Source: Coix lacryma-jobi var. lacryma-jobi (taxonomy: Eukaryota > Streptophyta > Magnoliopsida > Poales > Poaceae). Taken from it: a stretch of DNA of 64,000 bases. The translations under genes were made by a program, and so were the position numbers. Location: positions 97,448,848 to 97,512,847 of the forward strand of contig CM019826.1 in assembly GCA_009763385.1 (NCBI GenBank), in the 5' to 3' direction. Of this stretch, positions 9,334-19,985 are shown in pieces (position 1 is the stretch's first letter; each line of letters starts with the position of its first letter). The notes below the pieces were generated by a model. It worked only from the letters and a program-made list of their open reading frames with translations. It was not told where the DNA came from and made no database searches.

Positions 9334-10450
9334 ATTTCTCAGAGTCTTTTGGCATTTCTCGTTGTCTCGTGGCTGGACCTTCCTCCTCTGACCTTTGGAA
9401 GTGGCATAGGAGACTAGGACATTTGAGCTTCGACTTGCTTGCAAGACTTAGTTCACTTGGCCTAATCCGAGGATTGCCCAAGTTATCCATGGAGAAGGAT
9501 CTTGTTTGCCACTCTTGTAGACATGGGAAGATGGTTGCTGCTCCCCACCATCCAGTGACTCAGGTCATGACTAAGCGCCCTGGAGAGCTTTTGCACTTGG
9601 ACCTTGTTGGTCCGGCTCGGGTGAGCTCGATTGGGGGGAAGTGGTATGTACTTGTTGTTGTTGATGACTTTTCGAGATATTTGTGGGTCTTCTTTTTAGC
9701 TGAGAAGACCGAGATGAGATATTTGTGGGTGAGCTCGATTGGGGGGAAGTGGTATGTACTTTTTCCTTTGCTCGCAATCTGATTTTGCGTCTTCAGAACG
9801 AGTTCCCTTTGAACTCGATGCGAGCTATTAGGAGTGATAATGGTTCCGAATTCAAGAATTCAGATTTTGAGAAGTTTTGTAACTCTTTGGGTTTAGAGCA
9901 TAAGTTTTCTTCTCCCTACACACCGCCACAGAATGGTGTTGTAGAGAGGAAGAATCAGACCCTTGTAGAGATGGCCAGGACGATGCTCGATGAGCATAGG
10001 ACTCCTAGGCGATATTGGGCCGAAGCTATGAGCACTGCATGCTACATTTCCAATAACATTTTTCTCCGAGCTTTCTTGAAAAGACTTCTTATGAGTTGTG
10101 TTTTGGAAGACAGCCCAAGGTGAGTTATTTTAGAGTCTTCGGTTGCCATTGTTTTATACTCAAAAAGGGCAACTTGGACAAGTTTGAGTCTCGTTCTTCT
10201 GACGGTGTATTTTTGGGTTATGGCACTCATACTCGTGCATATCGTGTACTTAACCTTTATACTAACCGAGTTATGGAGACATCCGATGTCACCTTCGACG
10301 AGACCATGGTTTGTCCTTCTTCTCGTTTTGAGCGTGCAGGTGATCGTGAGGATGGCGAACCTATTTTTGATGATGAGGAAGAAGGTGCTGAAGGGATGGA
10401 TGACCTAGCACTTCCTCCACCTGCTGTGCCACAAAGAGCGGCTTCTACTA
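9297..10450 (+). pseudogene. Copia B integrase, frameshifted
   Basis: The N-terminal HHCC zinc domain (HRRLGH ... CHSCRHG) is at about 9400-9530. The DDE core follows: LDLVG near 9597, RSDNGSEF near 9830, and NGVVERKN near 9935. Then comes the Copia C-terminal region (SYFRVFGC, GVFLGYG). The frame breaks at about 9730, where a 32-bp segment is duplicated (9621-9652 and 9729-9760). It breaks again near 10079-10082, where an A-run has four As. Integrase would insert the cDNA into chromatin; this copy cannot make a full enzyme. Confidence 0.85.
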
Positions 10451-10689
10451 TGACTCACGGCCCTGATCCCTCTTCTTTGACTTCGGGGCCGTGGGATCCG
10501 CCACCCCGAGCGGTACCTTTTGTACCCGGGGAGGCACCAGCTGCTGTTGAGGGGGAGATCACTTCTGCTCGGGAGGCGCCACGACATATCCAGCACCAAC
10601 ACCCGCCACAACAGATGATCGGCAGCATCGGCGAACGTGTCACTCGGTCAAGGTCACAACAAATCTCTCACTTTGCTCATTCTGCATTT

Positions 10690-11815
10690 GTTGCTGATTT
10701 TGAACCCCGAGATGTTGGACACGCTTTATCTGATCCAGATTGGGTCAATGCCATGCATGAGGAGTTAGAAAATTTTGAAAGAAATCGGGTTTGGGTTCTT
10801 GTTCCTCCTCCTCCTGAGTTTCATCCTATTGGGACAAAATGGGTTTTCAAAAACAAACAAGGAGAGGATGGCCATGTTGTGAGAAACAAGGCCAGACTAG
10901 TAGCCTAGGGGTATAGTCAGAAGGAGGGGATAGACTATGAGGAGACTTTTGCTCCTGTAGCTCATTTGGAAGCAATTAGGATACTCTTGGCTTTTGCTGC
11001 ATCCAAGGGGTTTAAACTTTTTCAAATGGATGTCAAGAGTGCCTTCCTAAACGGCTACATAGAAGAGGAAGTGTATGTGAGACAACCCCCCGGTTTCAAA
11101 AATCCCAAGTTTCCAAACCATGTTTTTAAACTTCACAAAGCTTTATATGGTTTGAAACAAGCCCCTAGAGCCTGGTATGATAGGATAAAAACCTTTTTGC
11201 TTGCTAAGGGTTTTAAAATGGGATGTGTGGATAAAACGCTCTTTCTCCTCAAGCAAGGCAATGATACTCTCTTGGTCCTAATTTACGTGGATGATATCAT
11301 TTTCGGTGGTTCTTCTCACGGTTTGGTTGCCAAGTTTGCAGACACTATGAGCAAGGAGTTTGAGATGAGCATGATGGGTGAGTTGACATTTTTCCTTGGG
11401 TTGCAAATTAAGCAATCCCGAGAAGGGACGTTCGTGCACCAGGGCAAGTACACCAAGGATATCCTGAAGAAGTTTGACATGGGTGAGGCCAAGCCTCTTC
11501 CAACACCCATGCCGACCACGGCGGCCCTGGATGCGGATGTGGATGGAGAAGCTGTGGACCAGAAGGAGTAACAAAGTATGATGGGGTCGCTGCTGTACCT
11601 GACGGCGACACGCCCGGACATCCAGTTCGCGGTGTGTCTGTGTGCGCGATTTCAGTCGTCGCCGCGCACTTCTCACCGTCAGGCGGTCAAGCGCATTATG
11701 AGGTACTTATGCTTCACTCCAGAATTTGGGATTTGGTATTCTGCTTCTTCCACCCTCTCCCTTTGCGGTTATTCTGATGCCGACTTTGCTGGTTGCCGCG
11801 TTGAGCGCAAGTCCA
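10690..11815 (+). pseudogene. Copia B reverse transcriptase and start of RNase H
   Basis: RT motifs are clear: WVFKNKQ, KARLVA, ETFAPVA, QMDVKSAFLNG, YGLKQAPRAWY and the catalytic YVDD near 11286. A TAG at 10906-10908 stands where element E has CAG (29176-29178), and another stop lies at 11569-11571. RNase H starts with CGYSDADFAG and is cut at 11815 by element D; it resumes at 36464. The break carries the GTCCA target duplication (11811-11815). Confidence 0.88.
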
Positions 11816-12977
11816 TGAAGGACCGAAAGTGCTACCAGAAAGCGACCAGAGTGGGGTGAATGGGAGATTTTAAATTTCTTTTCAGAAACTTTAAACCTCT
11901 GTCCTGAAAATCAACCCCAAGAGCAAAACCGATGCACATGATGTCCATGACCCAAGAGAATGGGTGGATGCTCCCTAGGAACACAGCGGGACACCACAAA
12001 AATTCTCTCGCCCAAGTTCACGCAGGTCAACTAGTGACAGGATGAACTTTGGGTAACCTCAACCTCCCCTGAGCAACGCTAGGGGGATTCAGGCTATTTT
12101 GTAAAGCGAGAAGCCCGATTTCTGTAGAGCATGAAGTCAGGAATCCAACGCAACAAGCGGATCTCAAATCGTAAGTCGGACGAACAAACTGCGGACGAAA
12201 AGGCGCAGGACAGACTTGACCGGACCCTGCCTGCGTCCGGTCAAAGAAAATCACTTCTGGACCCTTACTGTTTGTGACCGGACTCACTATTCCTGTGCGT
12301 CCAGTCAAGTCTCAAGCGTCCGGTCGCAAGAATACAGGCGGATGAACAGTGTGTTTAGTGCGTCCGGTCAGTAATGAACAGAGCGTCCGGTCAAGTCGCG
12401 AATAAAACACAGAGTGTGTTCAACGACTGGACTCTCAACCCTAGCGTCCGGTCTGCCCGATGCCAGAGTCCGGTCACCACGAAAATCAGCTGTTCGTCCA
12501 CCGATTCGACACAAACTCTCCCGAAACGAAACCTCTAGGGTTCAAACTTGGAGAGATCAGTCACAAGGAAGATAGTGAGCTATCTCTAAGAGATCATGGC
12601 TTGAACCTATCTCCAAATTGATGAATCGAAGAAATTCGGGGGAAGGGAGAAAAACTTGATCCGAAACGAAAATCGACCGATCTACTAGCTTGTGAGGTTA
12701 GAGGAGAATTCCTTCGGTGGAAAGAAGTGCCTCACGATCTAGAACATCTCTGTTCAAATGGATGTGCAAAAGACGCACCGAGTAAAGAGATCGATCAACG
12801 GGAAAAACGTGGAGAAAAGCAACCCGCGAAGAACATGAACAAAACGCGAATCACAACCACGAATTTGCAACCGTGTGGCTACCACACGCTACAATATTGA
12901 GATTACGGTCTCACTTCCTCAAAATCTCACAGGCACAGAGGTATTGTTCTCTTCTCTGTGGATCTCAGTTCCCTACA
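11816..12977 (-). repeat. 3' LTR of Copia D, truncated
   Basis: It starts with the reversed LTR end TGAAGGACCGAAAG and matches 34380 onward. It carries GCGTCCGGTC microrepeats (about 12230-12480) in place of B's GGACAGTCCGC repeats. It breaks off after CTACA at 12977, about 890 bp short of the full LTR. Confidence 0.85.
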
Positions 12978-13793
12978 TGATGCGAACCCGCTAGGGTTTT
13001 TGCCCGATCTTTCGATGAGAAACGGGGATAACTCGATTGGTGGATGGAGATGACGTTCACGGCCCGACTACAGCCCTCAAGACCGCGCCTTAGCAACCGA
13101 TACACCACGTCCAATAGCCGTCACGATCTTGTGGAGCGCGACAACCAGCCCCTAGGGCTCCCGTCCTGCAAGCAATCGAAGAACTAGCAAGAACGAGGAA
13201 ACAAGCACTGAATTTGCAAGATGAAATTGAAGGTTTCAAACTGAATCTTAATCTACAATGGGGTTCCGAAGACAAGGAGACGGGCGGCTGATCCTGCACG
13301 CGCGCCTACAAGCAAGTAGCTAAGGCTAAACTTGATCTAAACAAAACCCAAACCGACCATGGCGGCTATAGAGGGATATAAGTAGATGGATTGACGACCA
13401 AAAGAGTGTTGGGGTCGTCCTCCAACCCTAGGACGCGTCCCTAATGGACCCAACTTGATACATGGGCCATAAGCCCAAAATGAGGTGACGCAGCACCCTG
13501 GACAGCAAGACCTGTCGACGGTAATTGGATCATTGCCGCTGCTGCCGAACAGATATTGACGTGGGACTTGATTCATATGAAAGTAAACTTGATAAGCTTT
13601 CCAACAAGTCCTGAAGCGCCTGAATCCGAATCCGTATGCAACCGTGGTGGCGGTCACAAGTTGGCGCTTTGCTGCAGTCCGAATCCGGCTACCGCGAGTC
13701 CTTCTCCCTTTCGAATCCAGCTATTCTTTTCTATGATGAGGACATTAACACCAGCAATACATCCTCTCCGACACAACCTGTGACCGCCAACTT
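12978..13793 (-). mobile_element. Unassigned LTR fragment H
   Basis: An 816-bp segment unlike any other in the window. Read on the minus strand it ends in GGGTTCGCATCA, carries a TATA-like ACTTATATCC, and has the intron-like mix of GC and T-rich text typical of an LTR. It begins exactly where LTR D breaks after CTACA. The right side runs straight into a plus-strand Copia LTR without a second CTACA, so that end is deleted. I could not place the family. The short ORFs here have no recognisable domain. Confidence 0.45.
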
Positions 13794-14581
13794 GTGCATC
13801 CCTTCTACGGCTCGGTTTGGTGGTTGAGCCACAGAAAAACCACCGAGTGGACGGTTTCCAGGTTTGGGCCTCAAAACCTGGGCGCTGATGGTTTCCGAGT
13901 TTGGGCCACAAAACTCGGGCTGAGGACGGTTTCCAGGTTTGGGCCTCAGAACCTGGGTGCTCCGGGTTTCTGAGTTTGGGCCACAAAACTCAGACGATGG
14001 ACGGCTGGTTTCCCGGTTTAGGCATCAAAACCGGGGGTTGGTCGTGAAGGCTGGTTTCCCGGTTTGGGCCTCAAAATCGGCGGTGAAGTCCCGGAAAAGG
14101 ACGAGCGGAGCGGTGGTGGCACGTGGCGGCAATCGGTGAGGTTGCGTCGAGGCAACGCTACTAGTTGTGCGGGCGTGGCCGTCGGATCACCAGCATCTTC
14201 GAGTTGGTCCAGAATAACCCTAGGGTTTAGCTGGTTCGCTCTGTAATTAGAGAGGGGTAGAGTAGGAATTAGATATAGGATAAGTAGAGGGAGACACCAT
14301 CCTCCCATTCTATCTCAACCATTTGCTCTTTGCCTTCTAGGTTTTCCTGCTCTCCCAATCCCCTGCTGTAGCAACTAAGATCCGCAGAGAACCATACCTC
14401 TGTGTACTTGAGATTTTGAGGAAGTGAGACCGTAATCTCACTGTTGTAGCGTGTGGTAGCCACACGGTTGCAGATCGATGACATGATTCGCGTTTTGTTC
14501 GTGTTCTTCGCGTTCTTCGTTTCTCCGTGTTTTTCACGTCACTCGATCTCCCTCTCTACTGCGTCTTTGCGAAATCCGTTT
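13794..14581 (+). repeat. 5' LTR remnant of Copia E
   Basis: It matches the interior of E's own 3' LTR (from GTGCATCCCTTCTACGG to GCGAAATCC), including the hairpin array at about 13845-14090. Both LTR ends are missing. A short filler (about 14582-14595) separates it from integrase sequence, consistent with end joining after a deletion. Confidence 0.8.
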
Positions 14582-14595
14582 CTGAGTTACACATG

Positions 14596-15272
14596 CCTTT
14601 GCTCGCAATCTGATTTTGCGTCTTCAGAACGAGTTCCCTTTGAACTCGATGCGAGCTATTAGGAGTGATAATGGTATCGAATCCAAGAATTCAGATTTTG
14701 AGAAGTTTTGTAACTCTTTGGGTTTAGAGCATCTATTTTCTTCTCCCTACACACCACCTGAGAATGGTGTTGTAGAGAGGAAGAATCGGACCCTTGTAGA
14801 GATGGCCAGGACGATGCTCGATGAGCATAGGACTCCTAGGCGATATTGGGCCGAAGCTATGAGCACTGCATGCTACATTTCCAATCGCATTTTTCTTCGA
14901 GCTTCCTTAAAAAAAGACTTCTTATGAGTTGTGTTTTGGAAAACTGCCCAAGGTGAGTTATTTTAGAGTCTTTGGTTGCCTCTGTTTCATACTTAAGAAA
15001 GGCAACCTGGACAAATTTGAGTCATGTTCCTCTAACGGTGTGTTTTTGGGTTATGGCACTCATACTCGCGCATATCGTGTACTTAACCTTGACACTAACC
15101 GAGTCATGGAGACATCAGATGTCACCTTCGACGAGACCATGGTTTGTCCTTCTTCTCGTTTTGAGCGTGCAGGTGATCATGAGGTTGGCGAACCTCTTTT
15201 TGATGATGAGGAAGAGGGTGCTGAAGGGATGGACGACCCAGCACCACCTCCACCTGTTGTGCCGCAAAGAAC
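14596..15272 (+). pseudogene. Copia E integrase core fragment
   Basis: It begins at CCTTTGCTCGCAATC and encodes the second half of the DDE core (RSDNG, then NGVVERKN) and the C-terminal region (SYFRVFGC). It is the counterpart of 9765-10420 in B. A run of seven As at 14909-14915 shifts the frame, where B has four. The segment ends at F's left boundary; AGAAC (15268-15272) is the F target duplication. Confidence 0.85.
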
Positions 15273-16019
15273 TGTAACACCTCAGGTGTTTACATGAATA
15301 AAATATTGTCATGCCATCATAAGCATTCCATTCCATAGCATCATGTGCTAGCTCACCTTGAGATGCATTCACTAAAATGAGTTTAATTCCTAATGTGTGA
15401 AGCATTTTGTTAATGCTTGTGAGGTAGCTCAAAACCCTAATTTGGAATGTCATTATGAAATAACTTGTGTTCATTCCTATTTGACTAAAGTCATGTAAAG
15501 GCATGAAACCAAGTTCAACATTTCAAAAGAAGACAAAATTCATTTAGCTCAAAAATGGGAAAATCATTTAAATTTCTATATGAGTTAATTAGCCTTTCTA
15601 GTTAACTCCAAATCTATGCATAATTAGGGGTTGACCCTAAAAGATTTTTGGTAGATCTTGAGAAGAGGTACAACTTTGGTATTCAAAATTTTCAAAGTTT
15701 CTGTACAAAATTCTAAGTAATTTTGAATCTATTCAAACCCTGGAGATGGTCCCCTTTTGATTCTAAACTTGCATTTCAAAAACTATTTGAAATCTGAGTT
15801 TGAGATCTACATCAAAGTTGTAGAGAATTTCAAAAGGAACATTTCATACATTGACCATTTTTTTTTTTCAAGTGTCATTGAAAAATCAAAAGTAATTTTG
15901 CTTTTACTGCAAAACCCTAAATCTGTCCCCTTTTCAAATTTCCAAAATTGAATTGGATTTGAACTGTTTTGATTCAATTGACCTTTTTCCATTTGAAATC
16001 AGCTTTGGGGTGTTAAAGC

Positions 16020-16035
16020 AAAGTTGTACAACTTT
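16020..16035. repeat. Perfect 16-bp palindrome AAAGTTGTACAACTTT
   Basis: A perfect dyad in the AT-rich LTR head, repeated in the 3' LTR at 25186-25201. Single arms of the same motif occur nearby (about 15813 and 16163). Confidence 0.85.
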
Positions 16036-16298
16036 TCAAACTCTACCTTTCATACTTTGACAAAATTTAAAGTTGTTCAGGAAATTTGAAAGTAATTTTG
16101 AATTCAGTTTGGTCCACTTTTGATCTTTTAACCTTATTTCATAATCTAAACAGAATTTGACTTTGATTCATAAAACAAAGTTGTAGAATCCAAAGTTTGG
16201 AGCAACTTCGGTTTTGGAAGTTTCTACAGTGCAGTACAAGTATCTAGAGAAATAGAAAGGGGGGAAGCTGCGGTGCTACAGTAATCTGGGAGAGGGAG

Positions 16299-16307
16299 GA
16301 TAAAGAG
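16299..16307 (+). promoter_or_regulatory. Candidate TATA-like motif of LTR F
   Basis: GATAAAGAG sits at the sharp change from AT-rich to GC-rich sequence, about 1030 bp into the LTR. In LTR M a clear TATATAAG lies at nearly the same LTR position. A near-palindrome GCAGAGCATGTGCTCTGC follows at once. The assignment is inferred from position. Confidence 0.35.
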
Positions 16308-17377
16308 CAGAGCATGTGCTCTGCCCTTGGCCGCCACATCGCCGCCGCCGTAGTCGAGCACCTCTGCCCGGCTCCGCGTGTCCGGCCACGCAGCTGCTTG
16401 CCGCTCTGCGTCACCCCGTGCGGTGGCCAGCTCTGGGAGCTTCCCCACCTTCTGTTCACCCGCATCCGCCACCTCTCCTCCTGCTTTGTTTTCCGCCCGG
16501 CTGCGACGAGCTTCGTCTTCACCGTTGCCGTGTCTCTGCCATCTCTATCTTCCCAGTTACTTCGCCCAACTCTTCTGCTTCTCCTGAGCTAGCTACCTCG
16601 AGCCTTAGTGCTTGCAATCACCACCGCCACCGTCTTCTTTCTCACTGCCGGCAGAAAGCCGCCGTGCGTGCCTTAGTCGTGCTCACGGTAAGCCAAGGTA
16701 TCTCCGGTCAGTTCAATCAGTGTTTTAGCTTCGGGTGGTGTCATGGCTCATGATCAACTTGTTTTGGAGGTCGCTAACGCTTTGACTTGAGCAGTCCACG
16801 ACGGTTGCCGCCGGCGCAAGCTCCGCCGTCGCCACCGCCGTCGCCAACCTTGGTCCCGTGCTCCTCGAGTCAAGGCAAGGTGAGCACCGTAGTTGTCATG
16901 AGCTCTTCGATGTGTTGCGCTCCCTGGTTCAGTCGCTACCGAGCCACCATGGTCGGTCCGCGAGGTCCGCCATCGGCGCAAGAGCCACCATGGCCGCCAC
17001 CGTGGACCGCATGTATGCAAGCCGTCTCTGTCCCAGCTAGGGGGTGTACTATGGTCGCGAGGCGTACCTCAAGGTGGTGCTAACCTCTTCTAGGTCGCTA
17101 CCGAGCCCTAGCGGCCGGAACATCGCGTCGCCGCCGTGCTCAGCATGGCCGAGCCGCCATGGCCGCTGATAGCTTAAGGTCGTGTAGGTGCTAGGGCTAG
17201 TGAAGGGTGGAATCGATGCGCGAGATCCAGACGAGGTTGTGGAAGGCCTCGCCGTCGCCGGAGACCTCGCCGGTGATGAGGTTGGACGCCAGTCAACGGG
17301 AGTGCGCGTTCGGTCGAAGCTTTCGGCTGTCATCCTCGGGCGAGACGGAGAAGGAGTCGAGGCTGCCGGACGCAGGT

Positions 17378-17461
17378 CTCGGGCGAGCCGGAGAAAGCCT
17401 CGGGCGAGCCGGAGAAAGCCTCGGGCGAGGCGGAGAAGGCCTCGGGCGAGGCGGAGAAGGG
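17378..17461 (+). repeat. Four 21-bp tandem repeats in LTR F
   Basis: Units of CTCGGGCGAGCCGGAGAAAGC and close variants, four in the 5' LTR. The 3' LTR has two (26544-26585). More degenerate units continue downstream. Confidence 0.9.
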
Positions 17462-19582
17462 GAACCTGCTGGCCTCGGCGCGAGACGGAGACCCGCTAGC
17501 CTCGACGCGAGACGGAGACTCGCTGGCCTCGGCACGAAGCGGAGAGAGAGGACGCTGACACCTGGGGCCCGGCTGTCAGTGGCAGTAGGCCGAAGATGGG
17601 CCGAGCCCAGTAAAGAGAGGTGAAACGTTTTTCTTTTTCTGTTTTGGTTGTATAGTGTTAGATTTTGTCTTTTTGATATCTTTTTGTAGGAAGCTCCAAA
17701 AATTGTGAAAATTTATGTGTAGCTTTCTCAAGCTGCCTAATATTTAAGAAAAATATGGAACTGGAGTTTTGCACAAATTTTGAAAATGATTTAAATAGGT
17801 CCTTTTATTAATAAATGGACTTTGCTGATTTTTGTAGGCCTAGTTAATTGTCCAAAAATCATGAAACTATTTTTGTCACTGTTTTTAGATGAAAGAGTAT
17901 CATCACAAAAATTTTGAGCTCGGTTAAAGAAAATAAATTTTATTCTTATTTATATGCTTTATTTAATCATATGAATGTTTATGTAAGTTAGTTTTGTTGG
18001 TTTGCAACTTTACCGTGGAGGCAAGTTGTTGCAAGTCAAGTGCCTATGACCTAGTAAATTTCCATCTTACCATGATCATGACATGAGCATCTCATTAAGC
18101 ATACACTCTATTATCGTGTAGCTTCCGAAGTGATCGAGTGTCCAGGCGAGATTGATCCAGAAAGTTCAGAGTGTCTAGTTGACCCAAGTTATCAGGAGTT
18201 CCAGACTCTCCCGATCAACGAAGGCAAGCCCCGGTTCATTTAACCCTTTCCTTGGATTTACAATTACACTTACTTTCGATAACCTGATGCATAAAATGTT
18301 TATCAAATAAATGCTTTAAACCTGTTGATGCATGACCAACCTTGTTATCAATATATCATTCCTTGATACCTGCTTTATGCAAATGATAGAAATGCTTAGC
18401 CTTGCTTTATAAAGCTTTTGATAAATGTTTTCGATACTTATCGTTTTGGAATGATAATGAGAAAGAATGATGGTTAAGACCAGACGGGCACATGCATCGA
18501 ACTTTGGGTTGGTGTAGGGTGACCCGGATGTGTCAGAATAGGATTAACCGTTGTTGGCCTGCTAGATTGAGAAACTGTGAAGTACCGATCATATGCTACG
18601 GTAAGCCCTGCCTTGGTGGTTCTTAAATAAGAACGGCTAATCGCGCACTGGGAGTGGAGAGATGGCGGGAGTACTAGCTACCCTCGTGGGTTAAAGTCCC
18701 GGATTGGAGGTGTACCAGTACTCTCGGGTGGCGCGGACCCGGTCTTGTTTGGAGGATCCGAGATTGGGTTGGTATATGTGTGATCCAGGGTCTACATATA
18801 TCGTATGATCGTGGAAAACTACCAGATCTGGTTGAATCGGTTCGAATCGTCGTGCTCCTCGGTTAAGGAGACTCAATCTTTCGACCCGCACCGTAGAATG
18901 AAAATGGAACTGGTTTAAGAAAGAATGATGATGATCTCTCATTAATGATTTACTTTAAGTTCTTACCAAGTATTTAATTGATTAAGTAAAATTTGGATCT
19001 AGGACTACTTAGTAAGCTTCTATGCAAATGAAAAATTCTGTTGAGCCTACCCAAGCCAGCATACCTGTTCTTCTCTTCTCTGGTCGGGTCAGTCTTGTTG
19101 AGTACCTTTGTACTCAGGGTTTGTTAATCCACTGTTGCAGGTGACGTTCACGAGCAGCCTTGTTTCGAGGCTTGTTGCGTGACCGTCGTTGAGGAGGACG
19201 TGTCCGGGGAGGAGTAATGCAACCCTTAGGCGGGGTTGTTTGTGTGAAATACAGTTCTATTAATGCTACTTCCACTACCTAGAGTAAAGTTTAAAACTAT
19301 GGTTTGTAATAATGACGTGAGTTTGAACAATTGGTTTGTAAAACTTATGGTGTAATACTTCCGCACTTTTATTCTCTGATGTATATTATTTGTGAAATGT
19401 TGTAATACTGCAATGACTCTTGCAATGATCCTGGGAGTGTAAGGAAACATGGATGAGTCGGGTTACCCGATGACACGTGGTGGGTCTTTTGGGCTATTGG
19501 GAACAGTGTATGTCTGTCTGAGGTCTGTAGGACAAGGACAAGTACACGTGGGCCCTAATAATCCAGGAGGTTCCGTCACAGC

Positions 19583-19594
19583 TGGTATCAGAGC
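19583..19594 (+). other. Primer binding site of chromovirus F
   Basis: TGGTATCAGAGC, two bases after the LTR end, the standard initiator-Met tRNA complement in plant LTR retrotransposons. Confidence 0.9.
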
Positions 19595-19985
19595 GATCAT
19601 TGCAGCAGTCTTGTAGTATTGTTGCAAAACTTCAAAATGATTTGAGTCAAAACTATTTGAAATCTAGTTTGATCCAAAATGCTTTTGACTTACCTTATTC
19701 ATGCTCTTCGATCTATGTTCTGTCTTAAGTAGTAGATCGTAGATTGTTAAGTGGAGCAGCATGTTAAGTTAAGCCTTAACTTGAAATTGTTGTTAAATTT
19801 CTACTCCTCTATAAGGGAGTATAATTTAAATTTTATATGCTTTATGCGTAAGTACGCTTCATGCATCATGCTTAACCAACTTGTGGTATATGGTATAATG
19901 GGGTAAGGGTCAGAATCCAATCCTTTCTTGCTATCCAAAAAGTATTTTTCTTTATCTGCCTAATTCAAAATCTTATTTCACTAGG
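19595..19985 (+). other. Untranslated leader of chromovirus F
   Basis: 391 bp without a usable ORF. It ends TTATTTCACTAG-G immediately before the ATG at 19986, a fair 3' splice-site match. Element L has TTTGTTTCTACAG at the equivalent point, so a leader intron ending at the start codon is possible but unproved. Confidence 0.5.

Larger units (their letters stand above)
15273..19580 (+). repeat. 5' LTR of chromovirus F
   Basis: 4308 bp, TGTAACACCTC to TTCCGTCACA. The first ~950 bp are AT-rich and contain AAAGTTGT/ACAACTTT dyads, including a perfect 16-bp palindrome at 16020-16035. A GC-rich middle (about 16300-17620) and a more balanced 3' half follow. It is 45 bp longer than the 3' LTR, nearly all from two extra 21-bp repeat units. 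ORFs in the GC-rich part (for example around 16316-17040) are repeated in the 3' LTR but have no known domain. Confidence 0.95.

Noticed and set aside
16244..17623. Possible host gene in F's LTR (several ORFs, Met starts)
   Set aside because: The same ORFs recur at 25410-26747 in the other LTR, within TSD-bounded element F. No domain is seen.
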